Part shown: positions 15,076 through 22,803 of the stretch, one piece after another | Layout: the number at the start of each line of letters is the position of its first letter | Position numbering within the stretch: the first letter of the stretch is position 1 | Origin: Planctomycetota bacterium | Lineage (GTDB): Bacteria; Planctomycetota; UBA1135; UBA2386 | Reading direction: 5' to 3' | DNA: 32,959 nt | Assembly: GCA_016794565.1 (NCBI GenBank) | Contig: JAEUHQ010000087.1 | Location: 1-32,959, forward strand | Made by a program: the position numbers and the translations under genes | The notes under the pieces: model-generated | Told to the model about the DNA's origin: nothing | The model's database searches: none | Seen by the model: only the letters and a program-made list of their open reading frames with translations

Positions 15076-16794
15076 ACGCGGGTCCGTGGGGAGTCGGTCG
15101 CTCCCGGCCTGGCGGTCGGACAGGTGGTGCTGCGCGGGTTCGCTCCGGAGGCGACCGGGCGTCGGATCGCGGCCGACGAGATCGAGACCGAGCTGAACCG
15201 CCTGCGCGACGCGCTGCAGAAGAGCCGCGCGCAGATCGAGGAGATCAAACAGAAGCAGAGCGACGGCCTCGGCGAAGCAGAGCGGCACATCTTCGACGCG
15301 CATCTCGCCTACCTTGGCGACGCGATGTTCGTGACGGAGATCGAGTCGCAGGTGCTGCAGGAGCGACTGTCGGTGCGCGAGGCGGTGCAGGCGGTGTTCG
15401 CGAAGTACGACCGCATCTTCCAGCTGGTGGAGAGCGATCTGCTGCGCCGCCGCGCGAGCGACCTTCGCGACGTCGCGACGCGCCTCCTGCGCAACCTCGA
15501 AGCGGACGCCGTTCGCGGCGCCGCGGCGCCGACCGGACCGTACATCCTGGCGGCTCGCCGACTCACGACCGCCGACATGTTCAACCTCGACAACGAGAAG
15601 GTCGAGGGCATCGTCGCCGAGGAAGGCGGCATGAGTTCGCATGCGGCGATCCTCGCGCGCGGCATGGGCATTCCGACGGTGACCGGCATCCGCGACCTGC
15701 CGCGACTGCTCCGCGACGGCGACCTGGTCGTGCTGGACGCGTCGGCCGGCGAACTGGTGACGTCCCCCGACGACACCACGCTCGCCGAAGGCACGATCGG
15801 CGCGCAGCGGTGGAAGGCCAGCAAGGCGCAGGCGCCGGTCGCCTCCGACCTTTCGCGCCACCTGACCCGCGACGGCACGCCGGTGCGTGTGCTCGGCTCG
15901 TGCGGCAGCGCCGGCGAAGCGGACCTCGTGCGCACGTTCGGCATGGAGGGCATCGGGCTCTTCCGCACCGAGCTGCAGTTCCTCGTCGAGAAGGCGCGGC
16001 CGAGCGAGGACTCGCTCGTCAGCAGCTATCGCCAGGTCATCGAGAGCCAGCACGGGCGACCCGTGTCGTTCCGCCTGCTCGACGCGTCGCCGACGACGCT
16101 CGGCCTCGAGCAGCGCCATCAGGAACGCAACCCGGCGATGGGGCAGCGCGGCGTGCGCGGCCTCCTCGCACAGAAGGACGTGCTGCGCCTGCAGCTCCGC
16201 GCGATCCTGCGCGCGGCGGCCGGTGCGTCCGGCGTCGCGGTGCTCGTCCCGTTCGTCACGAGCGTCTGGGAACTGCAGCGAGTGAAGGCGGCCCTGCTCG
16301 AAGAGCGCGTCGCCCTGAAGAAGGCCGGCGTCGCGACCGCCAGCGACGTCGAGCTCGCGCCGGTCATCGAAGTGCCCGCCGCCGCGATGTCGCTCGGCGC
16401 GCTGCTGACGGAGAGCGACTTCGCGGTCGTTGCGGTCGACGACCTGCAGGCCCATCTGCTCGCCGCGGACCGCGACAATGCGTCGGTGCGCGAGTACCAC
16501 GAGATGGTGCACCCGGCGGTCTTCGAAGTGCTCGCGCGCCTCGCGAAGGACGCCGAGCGACGCAACAAGCCGCTGATCCTCTTCGGTGAGAGTGCGGCCG
16601 ACCCCGCGCGCGTGCCGTTCTACCTCGGCGTCGGCTACCGCAGTTTCTCGATCGCGCCGGTCCGGCTGCGCAGCGTGCTGCGCGTGATGCACCGCTACTC
16701 GATCGACGAATGCCGCCGCGTCTCGGCGCGCATTCTCGAGGCGCCGCGCACGCTCGACGTGCAGAAGGTGCTCGTCAACCTCGAAGTCGAGTGA
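15073..16794 (+). CDS. ptsI: PTS enzyme I-like phosphotransferase with altered PEP site
   Basis: A 573-residue protein, the normal length of enzyme I, with all three parts: an N-terminal HPr-binding helical domain (VRGESVAPGLAVGQVVL, then the HIFDAHLAYLGD region), the phospho-histidine domain (EEGGMSSHAAILARGMGIPTV, His190) and a C-terminal PEP-binding TIM barrel (GMEGIGLFRTELQFL, NPAMGQRGVRGL, LRLQLRAILRAA, VIEVPAAAMSL). In E. coli, enzyme I moves phosphate from PEP to HPr. Here Arg298, Arg334, Glu433, Asp457 and Arg467 match E. coli catalytic or Mg2+ residues. However, the GGDK loop reads ASPTT (Lys340 to Thr342), Asn454 is Asp456, and the proton donor Cys502 is Phe504 (LFGESAAD). Activity with PEP is therefore doubtful. 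No HPr gene is adjacent. It converges on gpmA with a 20-bp overlap. Confidence 0.88.
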   Translation: MTRVRGESVAPGLAVGQVVLRGFAPEATGRRIAADEIETELNRLRDALQKSRAQIEEIKQKQSDGLGEAERHIFDAHLAYLGDAMFVTEIESQVLQERLSVREAVQAVFAKYDRIFQLVESDLLRRRASDLRDVATRLLRNLEADAVRGAAAPTGPYILAARRLTTADMFNLDNEKVEGIVAEEGGMSSHAAILARGMGIPTVTGIRDLPRLLRDGDLVVLDASAGELVTSPDDTTLAEGTIGAQRWKASKAQAPVASDLSRHLTRDGTPVRVLGSCGSAGEADLVRTFGMEGIGLFRTELQFLVEKARPSEDSLVSSYRQVIESQHGRPVSFRLLDASPTTLGLEQRHQERNPAMGQRGVRGLLAQKDVLRLQLRAILRAAAGASGVAVLVPFVTSVWELQRVKAALLEERVALKKAGVATASDVELAPVIEVPAAAMSLGALLTESDFAVVAVDDLQAHLLAADRDNASVREYHEMVHPAVFEVLARLAKDAERRNKPLILFGESAADPARVPFYLGVGYRSFSIAPVRLRSVLRVMHRYSIDECRRVSARILEAPRTLDVQKVLVNLEVE

Positions 16795-17494
16795 ACACGC
16801 CGTCAGCGGTCGCCTCGTCCACGGCCACCGGTCGCAGCGCGGCATCGAGCCGGTAACGCCGCGGCAAGGCGTTGCCGAGATTGCCCTCGGGCAGTCCCTC
16901 GCCCGCGATGCCTTCGAGCGGGCGGAGCAGCGCGCGCAGCGACAAGTTGTGCGCGACCAGCAGGACCGCCCGCCCGGCGGCGAGCAGCGGCCGCAGTTCG
17001 TGCCACATGGGTGCCACGCGCGCGGTCATGTCCGCGAGCGACTCGGTCCGGGGCAGCTCGTCGCCGACGCGGGCGTACCGGGGATCCGAACGCGGATCGT
17101 CGGCGCTGCCCGCTTCGGCGGGCGGCGGCGCCGAGTTCCAGTCTCGCCGGAACCCGCGCGACACGTCGCGGCCGTACGTCACGTCCGCGTCGGCGCGGGT
17201 GCCGCCCTGCAGCGCGCCGTAGTGCCTCTCGTTGAGCCGCCAGTGTGCGCTGCGTTCCGGTGCGTTGCCGAGTTCGCCGAGCACACGGTCCGCGGTCGCC
17301 GTGGCGCGCTCCAGCATCGACGTGAACACGGCGCTGAACGGGATCCCGAGTCGACGCAGCATGCGACCGGCCGCGACTGCCTGTTCGGCGCCGCGCGCCG
17401 TGAGCGGTACGTCGCGCCAACCGGCAATCGTGCCGGCCGCGTTCGCGACGCTCTCGCCGTGGCGGACGATGACGAGGTCGACGTGGGCCGTCAC
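16775..17494 (-). CDS. gpmA: 2,3-bisphosphoglycerate-dependent phosphoglycerate mutase
   Basis: A 239-residue histidine phosphatase-fold enzyme that interconverts 3- and 2-phosphoglycerate in glycolysis. LVIVRHGESVAN holds the phospho-His12; IAGWRDVPLTARG, VFTSMLERATATADRVL, WRLNERHYGALQGG and DPRYARVGDELPRTESLADM are specific to dPGM rather than to general phosphatases of the fold. The second catalytic histidine is in LLVAHNLSLRALL; the common AAHGNSLRAL reads AHNLSLRAL here. GTG at 17494 overlaps the stop of the thpR gene (GTGA), so the pair is coupled. Its last 20 bp overlap the end of the convergent ptsI-like gene. Confidence 0.92.
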   Translation of the reverse strand: MTAHVDLVIVRHGESVANAAGTIAGWRDVPLTARGAEQAVAAGRMLRRLGIPFSAVFTSMLERATATADRVLGELGNAPERSAHWRLNERHYGALQGGTRADADVTYGRDVSRGFRRDWNSAPPPAEAGSADDPRSDPRYARVGDELPRTESLADMTARVAPMWHELRPLLAAGRAVLLVAHNLSLRALLRPLEGIAGEGLPEGNLGNALPRRYRLDAALRPVAVDEATADGVFTRLRG

Positions 17495-18060
17495 GAGGAA
17501 GGCGCTGCGGGCGGCACGGGCCGCCGCAGCATCGGCGTGTGGATCGGGCCGCTCGGCAGCAGTTCGCTGCGGTAGAGCACGAGACCGGTCGGCACGAACG
17601 GCTTCCCGTTCAGTTCCTTGCCGACCTCGCCGAGCTGCTTCACGAGAGCGAACGCACCGAACGAGCTGCGGACGCGGCCGAGCGTCACGTGCGGGACGAA
17701 GTCGCGCTTCTCGCGTGGCACGCCGAGGCGCTCGACGCCGGTCTCGAGCCGGTCGTGCAGCGCGGCGACCGCGTCGACATCGCCGGCGACGCCGGCCCAG
17801 ACGACCCGCGGTTCGCCGCGCGGCGGGAAGTGGCCGAGGCCGGAGAGGGACAGCGACAGTGCGGGAACCTCGACCTCGCCGACGACCGCGCGCAACCCGT
17901 CGACGGCGGCCGGATCGAGGTCGCCTGCGAACACGAGCGTCAGGTGCATCTGGTCCGGCGGCACCCACTTCACGTTGCCCTTCTTGCCGATGCGGTCCGC
18001 GACCTTGGCGAGATGGTTCCTGACCGGAGCGGGCAGATCGAGAGCGACGAAGCAGCGCAC
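17491..18060 (-). CDS. thpR: RNA 2',3'-cyclic phosphodiesterase (2H family)
   Basis: From the GTG at 18060 the protein is 189 residues and begins RCFVALDLPAPVR, the usual start of ThpR/LigT proteins. The two HxTx catalytic motifs are HLTL at His39 (PPDQMHLTLVFAGDL) and HVTL at His124 (DFVPHVTLGRV), which define the 2H phosphoesterase superfamily. The enzyme opens 2',3'-cyclic phosphates to 2'-phosphates on RNA ends; its cellular substrate in bacteria is poorly known. ATGs at 18084 and 18090 would add eight or ten residues but would overlap the start of the divergent phzF-like gene, so the GTG is preferred with moderate certainty. Its stop overlaps the gpmA start. Confidence 0.9.
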   Translation of the reverse strand: MRCFVALDLPAPVRNHLAKVADRIGKKGNVKWVPPDQMHLTLVFAGDLDPAAVDGLRAVVGEVEVPALSLSLSGLGHFPPRGEPRVVWAGVAGDVDAVAALHDRLETGVERLGVPREKRDFVPHVTLGRVRSSFGAFALVKQLGEVGKELNGKPFVPTGLVLYRSELLPSGPIHTPMLRRPVPPAAPSS

Positions 18061-18082
18061 GGCCGCATGGTAGAAGGACGCC

Positions 18083-18880
18083 ATGAGCAACGTGCCATGC
18101 TTTCACGTCGACGCGTTCACCGATCGCGCGTTCGCCGGCAACCCCGCCGCAGTGTGCCTGCTGGACCAGAACCGCCCCGCGCGCTGGATGCAGGCGGTAG
18201 CGGCCGAGATGAACCTGTCCGAGACCGCGTTCGTGCGTCCGATCGCGAAGGGATTCTCGCTGCGCTGGTTCACGCCGAAGGTGGAGGTCGACCTGTGCGG
18301 GCACGCGACGCTGGCTGCGGCGCACGTGCTGTGGAGCGAGCGCATCGCGAAGAAGGGCGCCGCGCTGCGGTTCACCACGCGCAGCGGCGTGCTGACAGCG
18401 GCCAGGTCCGGCGGCTCGATCGAACTCGACTTCCCCGCCCGCACCGCGCGGCCCTGCGAGCGCCCGGCCGGTCTCGGCCGCGCCCTCGGCGCCGCACCGC
18501 GCGCCGTCGCGAAGAACCAGGACGACCTCGTCGTCGAACTCGGCAGCGAACGCGCGGTGCGTGCGCTGCGGCCGGACTTCGCACTGCTGGCGGCGTTGCC
18601 GGTGCGCGGCGTCGCGGTCACCGCGCGCTCTTCGGACCGGCGTTTCCACTTCGTGTCGCGCTTCTTCGCGCCGCGCGTCGGTGTCGACGAGGACCCGGTG
18701 ACCGGATCGGCGCACTGCGCGCTCGCGCCGTGGTGGGCCGAGCGACTCGGCAAGACCGCGATGAAGGGCCGCCAGCTCTCGGCGCGCGGTGGCGTCGTCG
18801 AGGTCCGGCTCGACGGCGATCGGGTCGTGTTGCGCGGTGCCGCGGTGACGGTCGTTCGCGGGCAACTCGTCGTCCGCTGA
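18083..18880 (+). CDS. PhzF family isomerase/epimerase-like protein
   Basis: A 265-residue protein of the PhzF family (two diaminopimelate-epimerase-like halves). Landmarks: VDAFTDRAFAGNPAAVCLL at 9-27; NLSETAFV with Glu47, the catalytic acid in PhzF; FTPKVEVDLCGHATLAAAHVL at 64-83; and VGVDEDPVTGSAHCALAPWW near 207-226, where the second half closes over substrate. PhzF itself isomerises trans-2,3-dihydro-3-hydroxyanthranilate, but stand-alone homologues like this are mostly of unknown substrate, and no phenazine genes lie nearby. ATG at 18083 is 22 bp from the divergent thpR start. It converges with the DNA glycosylase gene. Confidence 0.9.
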   Translation: MSNVPCFHVDAFTDRAFAGNPAAVCLLDQNRPARWMQAVAAEMNLSETAFVRPIAKGFSLRWFTPKVEVDLCGHATLAAAHVLWSERIAKKGAALRFTTRSGVLTAARSGGSIELDFPARTARPCERPAGLGRALGAAPRAVAKNQDDLVVELGSERAVRALRPDFALLAALPVRGVAVTARSSDRRFHFVSRFFAPRVGVDEDPVTGSAHCALAPWWAERLGKTAMKGRQLSARGGVVEVRLDGDRVVLRGAAVTVVRGQLVVR

Positions 18881-18885
18881 CCGCG

Positions 18886-19779
18886 TCAGCCCTCGCCGTG
18901 CCACTCGGCGGTCAGGTCGAGCCACATCGCGAGGCCCTGGAACGGCGCGAACCGCTGGTAGCGCTTCTCGACGGCGCGGTCGGACGGCGGCCGCTTCGTG
19001 CCGTCCATCTCGGCGAGGCGCGCGCGGCACCAGCTGTCGAGCGCCAGGTGTTCGTAGTGGCCGCAGAGCCGCATCGCCTGGCCCGCGGCGTACGGGCCGA
19101 AGCCGTGCAGGGCGACGAGGCGCCGCCAGAGCGCGTCCTTCGACGGTTCGCGGAGGAAGAGGTCGTCGTGCAGCGTGCCGTCGTCGAATGCACCGGCGAG
19201 AGTGTCGGCCGCGCGGGCGCGGTAGCCCGTGCGCACGACGTCGCGCCAGAACGCTTCGTCGCGCCGGCACTGCCGCGGCGTCGGGAACGCGCGTTCGCCG
19301 CTGGGCGCCGGCGTGCCGGCGGCGGTGACGAGGTTCTTCGTCATCGTCTCCGTGCCCGACCACGTGGTGTTCGTCGTGAACAGCAGCTTCATCAGGTCCT
19401 CGAACACGGTCGCCGAGCGCATGAGACGTCCCGCCCCGCGGCGCGCGGCCCAGCGGAGCCGCGGCTCGCTCCGGCACATGCCGTGGAACGGCGCGAGGTC
19501 GTCGTCGAGCCTCAGCATGTGCACGATCTGCGCCTTCGCCGAGCGTTTGCCGCTGGCGTCGAGCCTGCGTTCGCTGGTGATGCGCAGCACGAGCCCTTCG
19601 CGTCCCTCCTGTCGCAGGGTCGCGTCGACGGCGTCGTCGCCGACGAGCAGCACCGTCGAGAACGTGCGCGAGGCCTCGTCGAATCGATGCGGCGCGAGTG
19701 CGACCCAGCCGTGGCCGAACAGGCAGAGGCGGAGATCGAACGGCGGATCGACGGGGATGCGCAGCGTCGCTGTGGGCAT
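18886..19779 (-). CDS. HhH-GPD family DNA glycosylase (AlkA/OGG-like)
   Basis: A 297-residue protein. The N-terminal 115 residues form a beta-rich domain (TATLRIPVDPPFDLRLCLFGHGW) like the TBP-like domain of AlkA and OGG1. The middle and C-terminus hold the HhH-GPD base-excision fold: FEDLMKLLFTTNTTWSGTETMTKNLV at 126-151, FPTPRQC, then LVALHGFGPYAAGQAMRLCGHYEHLALDSWCRAR at 221-254. LHGFGPYAAG is the helix-hairpin-helix and Asp248 the catalytic aspartate. No lysine sits at the bifunctional position, so it is probably a monofunctional glycosylase that removes damaged bases. There is no Fe-S cluster cysteine set. The ATG at 19779 precedes the first conserved strand. The substrate (alkylated or oxidised base) cannot be told by eye. 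Confidence 0.82.
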   Translation of the reverse strand: MPTATLRIPVDPPFDLRLCLFGHGWVALAPHRFDEASRTFSTVLLVGDDAVDATLRQEGREGLVLRITSERRLDASGKRSAKAQIVHMLRLDDDLAPFHGMCRSEPRLRWAARRGAGRLMRSATVFEDLMKLLFTTNTTWSGTETMTKNLVTAAGTPAPSGERAFPTPRQCRRDEAFWRDVVRTGYRARAADTLAGAFDDGTLHDDLFLREPSKDALWRRLVALHGFGPYAAGQAMRLCGHYEHLALDSWCRARLAEMDGTKRPPSDRAVEKRYQRFAPFQGLAMWLDLTAEWHGEG

Positions 19780-19883
19780 CGTCGGAAGGAGACGCACTCG
19801 CCGGAGCCGTGCAAGGGGGCCTTGCCATCGCCGCGTGAGGATCGTCGTGCAGCGGCTCGCCGCGCGCCGCCGAAACGGCCCGC

Positions 19884-20084
19884 ATGAGTTCGTGCGCCCC
19901 GTGTTCCGCTTCTGCCACCGCGATCGTGATCCGCGGCGCGGACGTCGCGATGCTCGGCAAGCTGTTGCAGCAGCAGAAACGCGAGGGGCAGGCCGCCGTG
20001 CAGCTGATCGAGGGCGCCGAAGTCGCGCCGGCGCGCGGCGCGGCCGAACCGGGCAAGGGCGGCCTCGTCGACGTCGTCGCCTGA
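19884..20084 (+). CDS. Small YjfB-like (putative motility) protein
   Basis: A 66-residue protein. The last two thirds, VAMLGKLLQQQKREGQAAVQLIEGAE followed by a Pro/Gly hinge and GKGGLVDVVA, fit the small YjfB-type proteins: an amphipathic helix with the pattern LKKALDxQKxxGxxxxxLI and a C-terminal GxxVDVxA. Their function is not established, though they are named for motility and common in flagellate bacteria. The N-terminal part (SSCAPCSASATAIVIRG) is atypical and Cys/Ser-rich, so the true start could be further in (Met23). It lies alone between two minus-strand genes and converges with the amidotransferase gene. Assignment is by pattern memory only. Confidence 0.55.
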   Translation: MSSCAPCSASATAIVIRGADVAMLGKLLQQQKREGQAAVQLIEGAEVAPARGAAEPGKGGLVDVVA

Positions 20085-20102
20085 GCGCGCACCCGGCGCG
20101 GG

Positions 20103-20957
20103 TCACGCCGTCATCGTGCGCACCGCGGTCTGGCCATCCTTGCCGACCAGCACCATCGAGTTGCGCGACAGCGGCTGCCAGCCGTAGTCCTCGCTGAGCG
20201 GTTCGGAACTGACGAGCACGCAGCCGTGCCCGTGTGCCGGCGCCAGCATGCGGCACGCACCGTCGTGGCAGACGTAGAGGCGGCCCGTGTGCACGAACAG
20301 GCTCTCGCCGTCGTAGTCGGGCTCCGTCGTGTAGCGGCACGCGACGGCGCACTCGCCGTCGGTGAGAGCGAGGTTCAGGTAGGAGAACGCGCCGTTGCCG
20401 TGCCGCCTGCCGAGTTCGACGACGCGCGCGACGGCGCCCTGCAGCGCGGCCGCCAGTTTCTCGATGCCCGTGGCGCTCGTCTTCTCGAGTTCGTCGATGA
20501 CGAGCGCGAACAGGTGCTCCGAGTCGGTGTTACCTTGCACGCTCGCGAAGGCTCGATCGCCGACCGAGTTGAGCAGCGGCCGCCGCAGCACCGGGAAGTC
20601 GCCGACGTCGCCGTTGTGCATGAACGCGTGGCGACCGCTGCGGAACGGGTGGCAGTTCGCCTCGCTCTGGCCGCCGTGCTTCGTCGCCGCGCGCACGTGC
20701 GCGAAGATCAGGTGGCTCTGCACGACGTGGGCGAGTTCGAGCAGGTTGTTGTTGTTCCACGCCGGCGTCACGGAACGGAACAGCGCGGGCTCCTGTGCCA
20801 TCTCCGGCGCGTACCAGGCGATGCCGAACCCGTCGCCGTTCAGCGGCTCCTCCTGGCTGCTGCTGTGGAAGCTCTGGTCGATGATCGAGTGCTTCGGTTC
20901 GACGACCAGCGACGACAGGCGGATGCGCGGGCCGAGGTACATCGTGAACCGGCACAT
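20103..20957 (-). CDS. Class II glutamine amidotransferase (YafJ-like)
   Basis: A 284-residue Ntn-hydrolase-fold protein. It starts MCRFTMYLGP, with Cys2 as the N-terminal nucleophile exposed after Met removal. Typical segments follow: LVVEPKHSIIDQSFHSSSQEEPLNGDGFGIAWY, SHLIFAHVRAATKHGGQSEANCHPFRSGRHAFMHNGDV and GNTDSEHLFALVIDEL. Only the glutaminase domain is present; no synthase domain is attached or adjacent. Stand-alone members such as YafJ have no proven substrate, and the EgtC branch acts in ergothioneine synthesis, but no egt genes are nearby. It is a single gene, divergent from dus and convergent with the YjfB-like gene. Confidence 0.9.
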   Translation of the reverse strand: MCRFTMYLGPRIRLSSLVVEPKHSIIDQSFHSSSQEEPLNGDGFGIAWYAPEMAQEPALFRSVTPAWNNNNLLELAHVVQSHLIFAHVRAATKHGGQSEANCHPFRSGRHAFMHNGDVGDFPVLRRPLLNSVGDRAFASVQGNTDSEHLFALVIDELEKTSATGIEKLAAALQGAVARVVELGRRHGNGAFSYLNLALTDGECAVACRYTTEPDYDGESLFVHTGRLYVCHDGACRMLAPAHGHGCVLVSSEPLSEDYGWQPLSRNSMVLVGKDGQTAVRTMTA

Positions 20958-21029
20958 GGCGGCTGCTCTTACCCGAAGTCGCGACCCCGTGCAGGGGAGC
21001 GCCCGTTTCGGCTACAACGCCGCCCCCCG

Positions 21030-22127
21030 ATGACCCCGGACCCGACCACGAGCGCTGCGCTGCCGGCCGAACTGCGCCTCGGGCCCGTGCGCATCGGCGG
21101 CCCGGCCGTGCAGGCGGCGCTGTCGGGCTATTCGGACCTCGCGATGCGCACCGTGGCGCGTGAGCTCGGCGCGCCCTACGCACTGAACGAAGTCGTGCTC
21201 GACGAACACGTGCTGCGGAAGGGCAAGCTGCAGCGGCGCATCCTGTCCGTGCCCGAGCACGACCATCCGGTCGGCGGGCAGCTGATGGGATCGGATCCCG
21301 CGAACTTCGGCGCGGCGGCGCGCGAACTCGTGCGTGCCGGCTACGACGTGATCGACGTCAACTTCGGCTGCCCCGTGAGCAAGGTGCTCGGCCGCCACCG
21401 CGGCGGCTGGCTGCTGCAGGATCCCGACACGGCGCTCGCGATCGTCGATTCGGTGGTGCAGGCGGTCGCGGGCGACGCGCCGGTCACGGTGAAGATGCGG
21501 CGCGGCTCGGACGACTCGCCCGACGCGGAAGCGCGCTTCTGGCGGATCCTCGACGGCGCGATCGCGCGCGGGATCACCGCGGCGACCGTGCATCCGCGCA
21601 CCGTGCAGCAGAAGTACGTGGGTCCGAGCCGCTGGCCGTTCCTCGCGCAGGTGAAGCGGCACGTCGGCGCGTTCCCGATCCTCGGCAGCGGCGACCTGTT
21701 CTCGGCGTTCGACGTCGTCGCGATGCTGCGCGAGACAGGCGTCGACGGCGTCACCGTCGCGCGCGGCTGCATCGGCAACCCGTTCGTGTTCAGCCAGGTG
21801 GCCGATCTGCTCGCCGGTCGCCCTGCGCTGCGCCCGACGCACGCGATGCAGCGCGCGGCGCTCCTGCGCCACTGGCAGGTCGCGGTCCCGTTCCACGGCG
21901 GCGAACGGAACGCACTGCCGCACGTGCGCATGCACGCGATCAAGTACGGCCAGTACCACCGCGATCCGCTGTTCGCCCGCGACCGGCTCGTCACGATGCG
22001 CGGGCCCGAGGACCTGCCGCGTCTCGTCGAGGAGGTCTTCGCCGATCGCTTCGACGACGACGGTGCACGCCGCGAACTGTGGCCCGCGGACGCCGTGGTT
22101 CCCGCGATCGCGAACTGCAGCGAGTAG
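21030..22127 (+). CDS. dus: tRNA-dihydrouridine synthase
   Basis: A 365-residue FMN-dependent TIM-barrel enzyme that reduces uridines in the tRNA D-loop. VQAALSGYSDLAMRTVARELGA at 28-48 is the FMN-binding start. GQLMGSDPANFGAAAREL, then YDVIDVNFGCPVSKVLGRHRGGWLLQDP carries the catalytic Cys114. VTVKMRRGSDD, VHPRTVQQKYVGPS, ILGSGDLFSAFDV and VARGCIGNPFVF complete the fold. The C-terminal helical domain (HVRMHAIKYGQYH) is present. ATG at 21030 is 72 bp from the divergent amidotransferase gene. The subclass (A, B or C) is not clear, so the position modified is unknown. A small lipoprotein gene follows 17 bp later and may share the transcript. Confidence 0.93.
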   Translation: MTPDPTTSAALPAELRLGPVRIGGPAVQAALSGYSDLAMRTVARELGAPYALNEVVLDEHVLRKGKLQRRILSVPEHDHPVGGQLMGSDPANFGAAARELVRAGYDVIDVNFGCPVSKVLGRHRGGWLLQDPDTALAIVDSVVQAVAGDAPVTVKMRRGSDDSPDAEARFWRILDGAIARGITAATVHPRTVQQKYVGPSRWPFLAQVKRHVGAFPILGSGDLFSAFDVVAMLRETGVDGVTVARGCIGNPFVFSQVADLLAGRPALRPTHAMQRAALLRHWQVAVPFHGGERNALPHVRMHAIKYGQYHRDPLFARDRLVTMRGPEDLPRLVEEVFADRFDDDGARRELWPADAVVPAIANCSE

Positions 22128-22144
22128 GTATCCTCGCGACCCGC

Positions 22145-22801
22145 ATGCGACTCCTACCGACGATCGGCCTGTTCCTCGCGGCGTGCGGTTCGACGCCGTC
22201 GCTGCTTCTCGCGCCGACTCCCGGCGCCGTCGGCTTCGACGACGCGGCGGCCGCCGCCGCGTGGAAGTTCGAGAGCACCGGCGGCACCGGGCCGCACGCG
22301 ACGTGGCAGGCGCACGCCGATCCGACGGCGATCTCGCCCCCGTCGGTGCTGTCGCTGGTGAAGACGAACCACCAGTCGGAGGACCGCTTCAATCTGTGCT
22401 GGACCGACTCGCTCTGGATCAGCCACGGCGACCTTCGGGTGTGCATGCGCGCCGACGGCGGCGTCGTGGACCGCGGCGGCGGGCCGATGTGGCGCGTGCA
22501 GGACGCGAACAACTACTACGTGTGCCGGTACAACCCGCTCGAGTCGAACTTCCGCCTCTACGTCGTGAAGGACGGTGTGCGGCGCCAGCTCGCGAGCGCG
22601 CTCGTCGAGACGGACGGCGACGCGTGGCACCGAATCGAGGTGCATCACGTCGGCACGAAGATCGTCTGCTCGTTCGACGGGAAGGCGCTGCTCATGGCCG
22701 ACGACGACACGATCGGCGCCCGCGGGGGTGTCGGCCTCTGGACGAAGGCCGACGCGTGCACGTCGTTCGACGATCTCTCCGTGAGTGCGTCGAAGTCCTG
22801 A
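22145..22801 (+). CDS. Lipoprotein with concanavalin-like (LamG/DUF1080-type) jelly-roll domain
   Basis: A 218-residue exported protein. The lipobox IGLFLAACG puts the lipid on Cys14. The mature domain has the jelly-roll pattern of LamG / 3-keto-disaccharide-hydrolase-like domains: HGDLRVCMRADGG, GPMWRVQDANNYYVCRYNPLESNFRLYVVKDGVRRQLAS, WHRIEVHHVGTKIVCSFDGKALLMADDD and GARGGVGLWTKADACTSFDDLSV. These domains usually bind or cut sugars, but I see no clear catalytic acid pair, so binding may be the role. ATG at 22145 is 17 bp after dus. It converges with the DUF2459-like gene two bases later. Confidence 0.75.
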   Translation: MRLLPTIGLFLAACGSTPSLLLAPTPGAVGFDDAAAAAAWKFESTGGTGPHATWQAHADPTAISPPSVLSLVKTNHQSEDRFNLCWTDSLWISHGDLRVCMRADGGVVDRGGGPMWRVQDANNYYVCRYNPLESNFRLYVVKDGVRRQLASALVETDGDAWHRIEVHHVGTKIVCSFDGKALLMADDDTIGARGGVGLWTKADACTSFDDLSVSASKS

Positions 22802-22803
22802 TT

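Noticed and set aside
14804..15076. 90-codon frame just before ptsI, the usual place of HPr
   Set aside because: It lacks the HPr pattern (GLHARPA with the active histidine and the regulatory serine) and is Arg/Pro-rich; not HPr.
17495..20092. Long N-terminal extension of gpmA
   Set aside because: It runs through thpR, opposite the phzF-like gene and through the glycosylase gene, with no family similarity.
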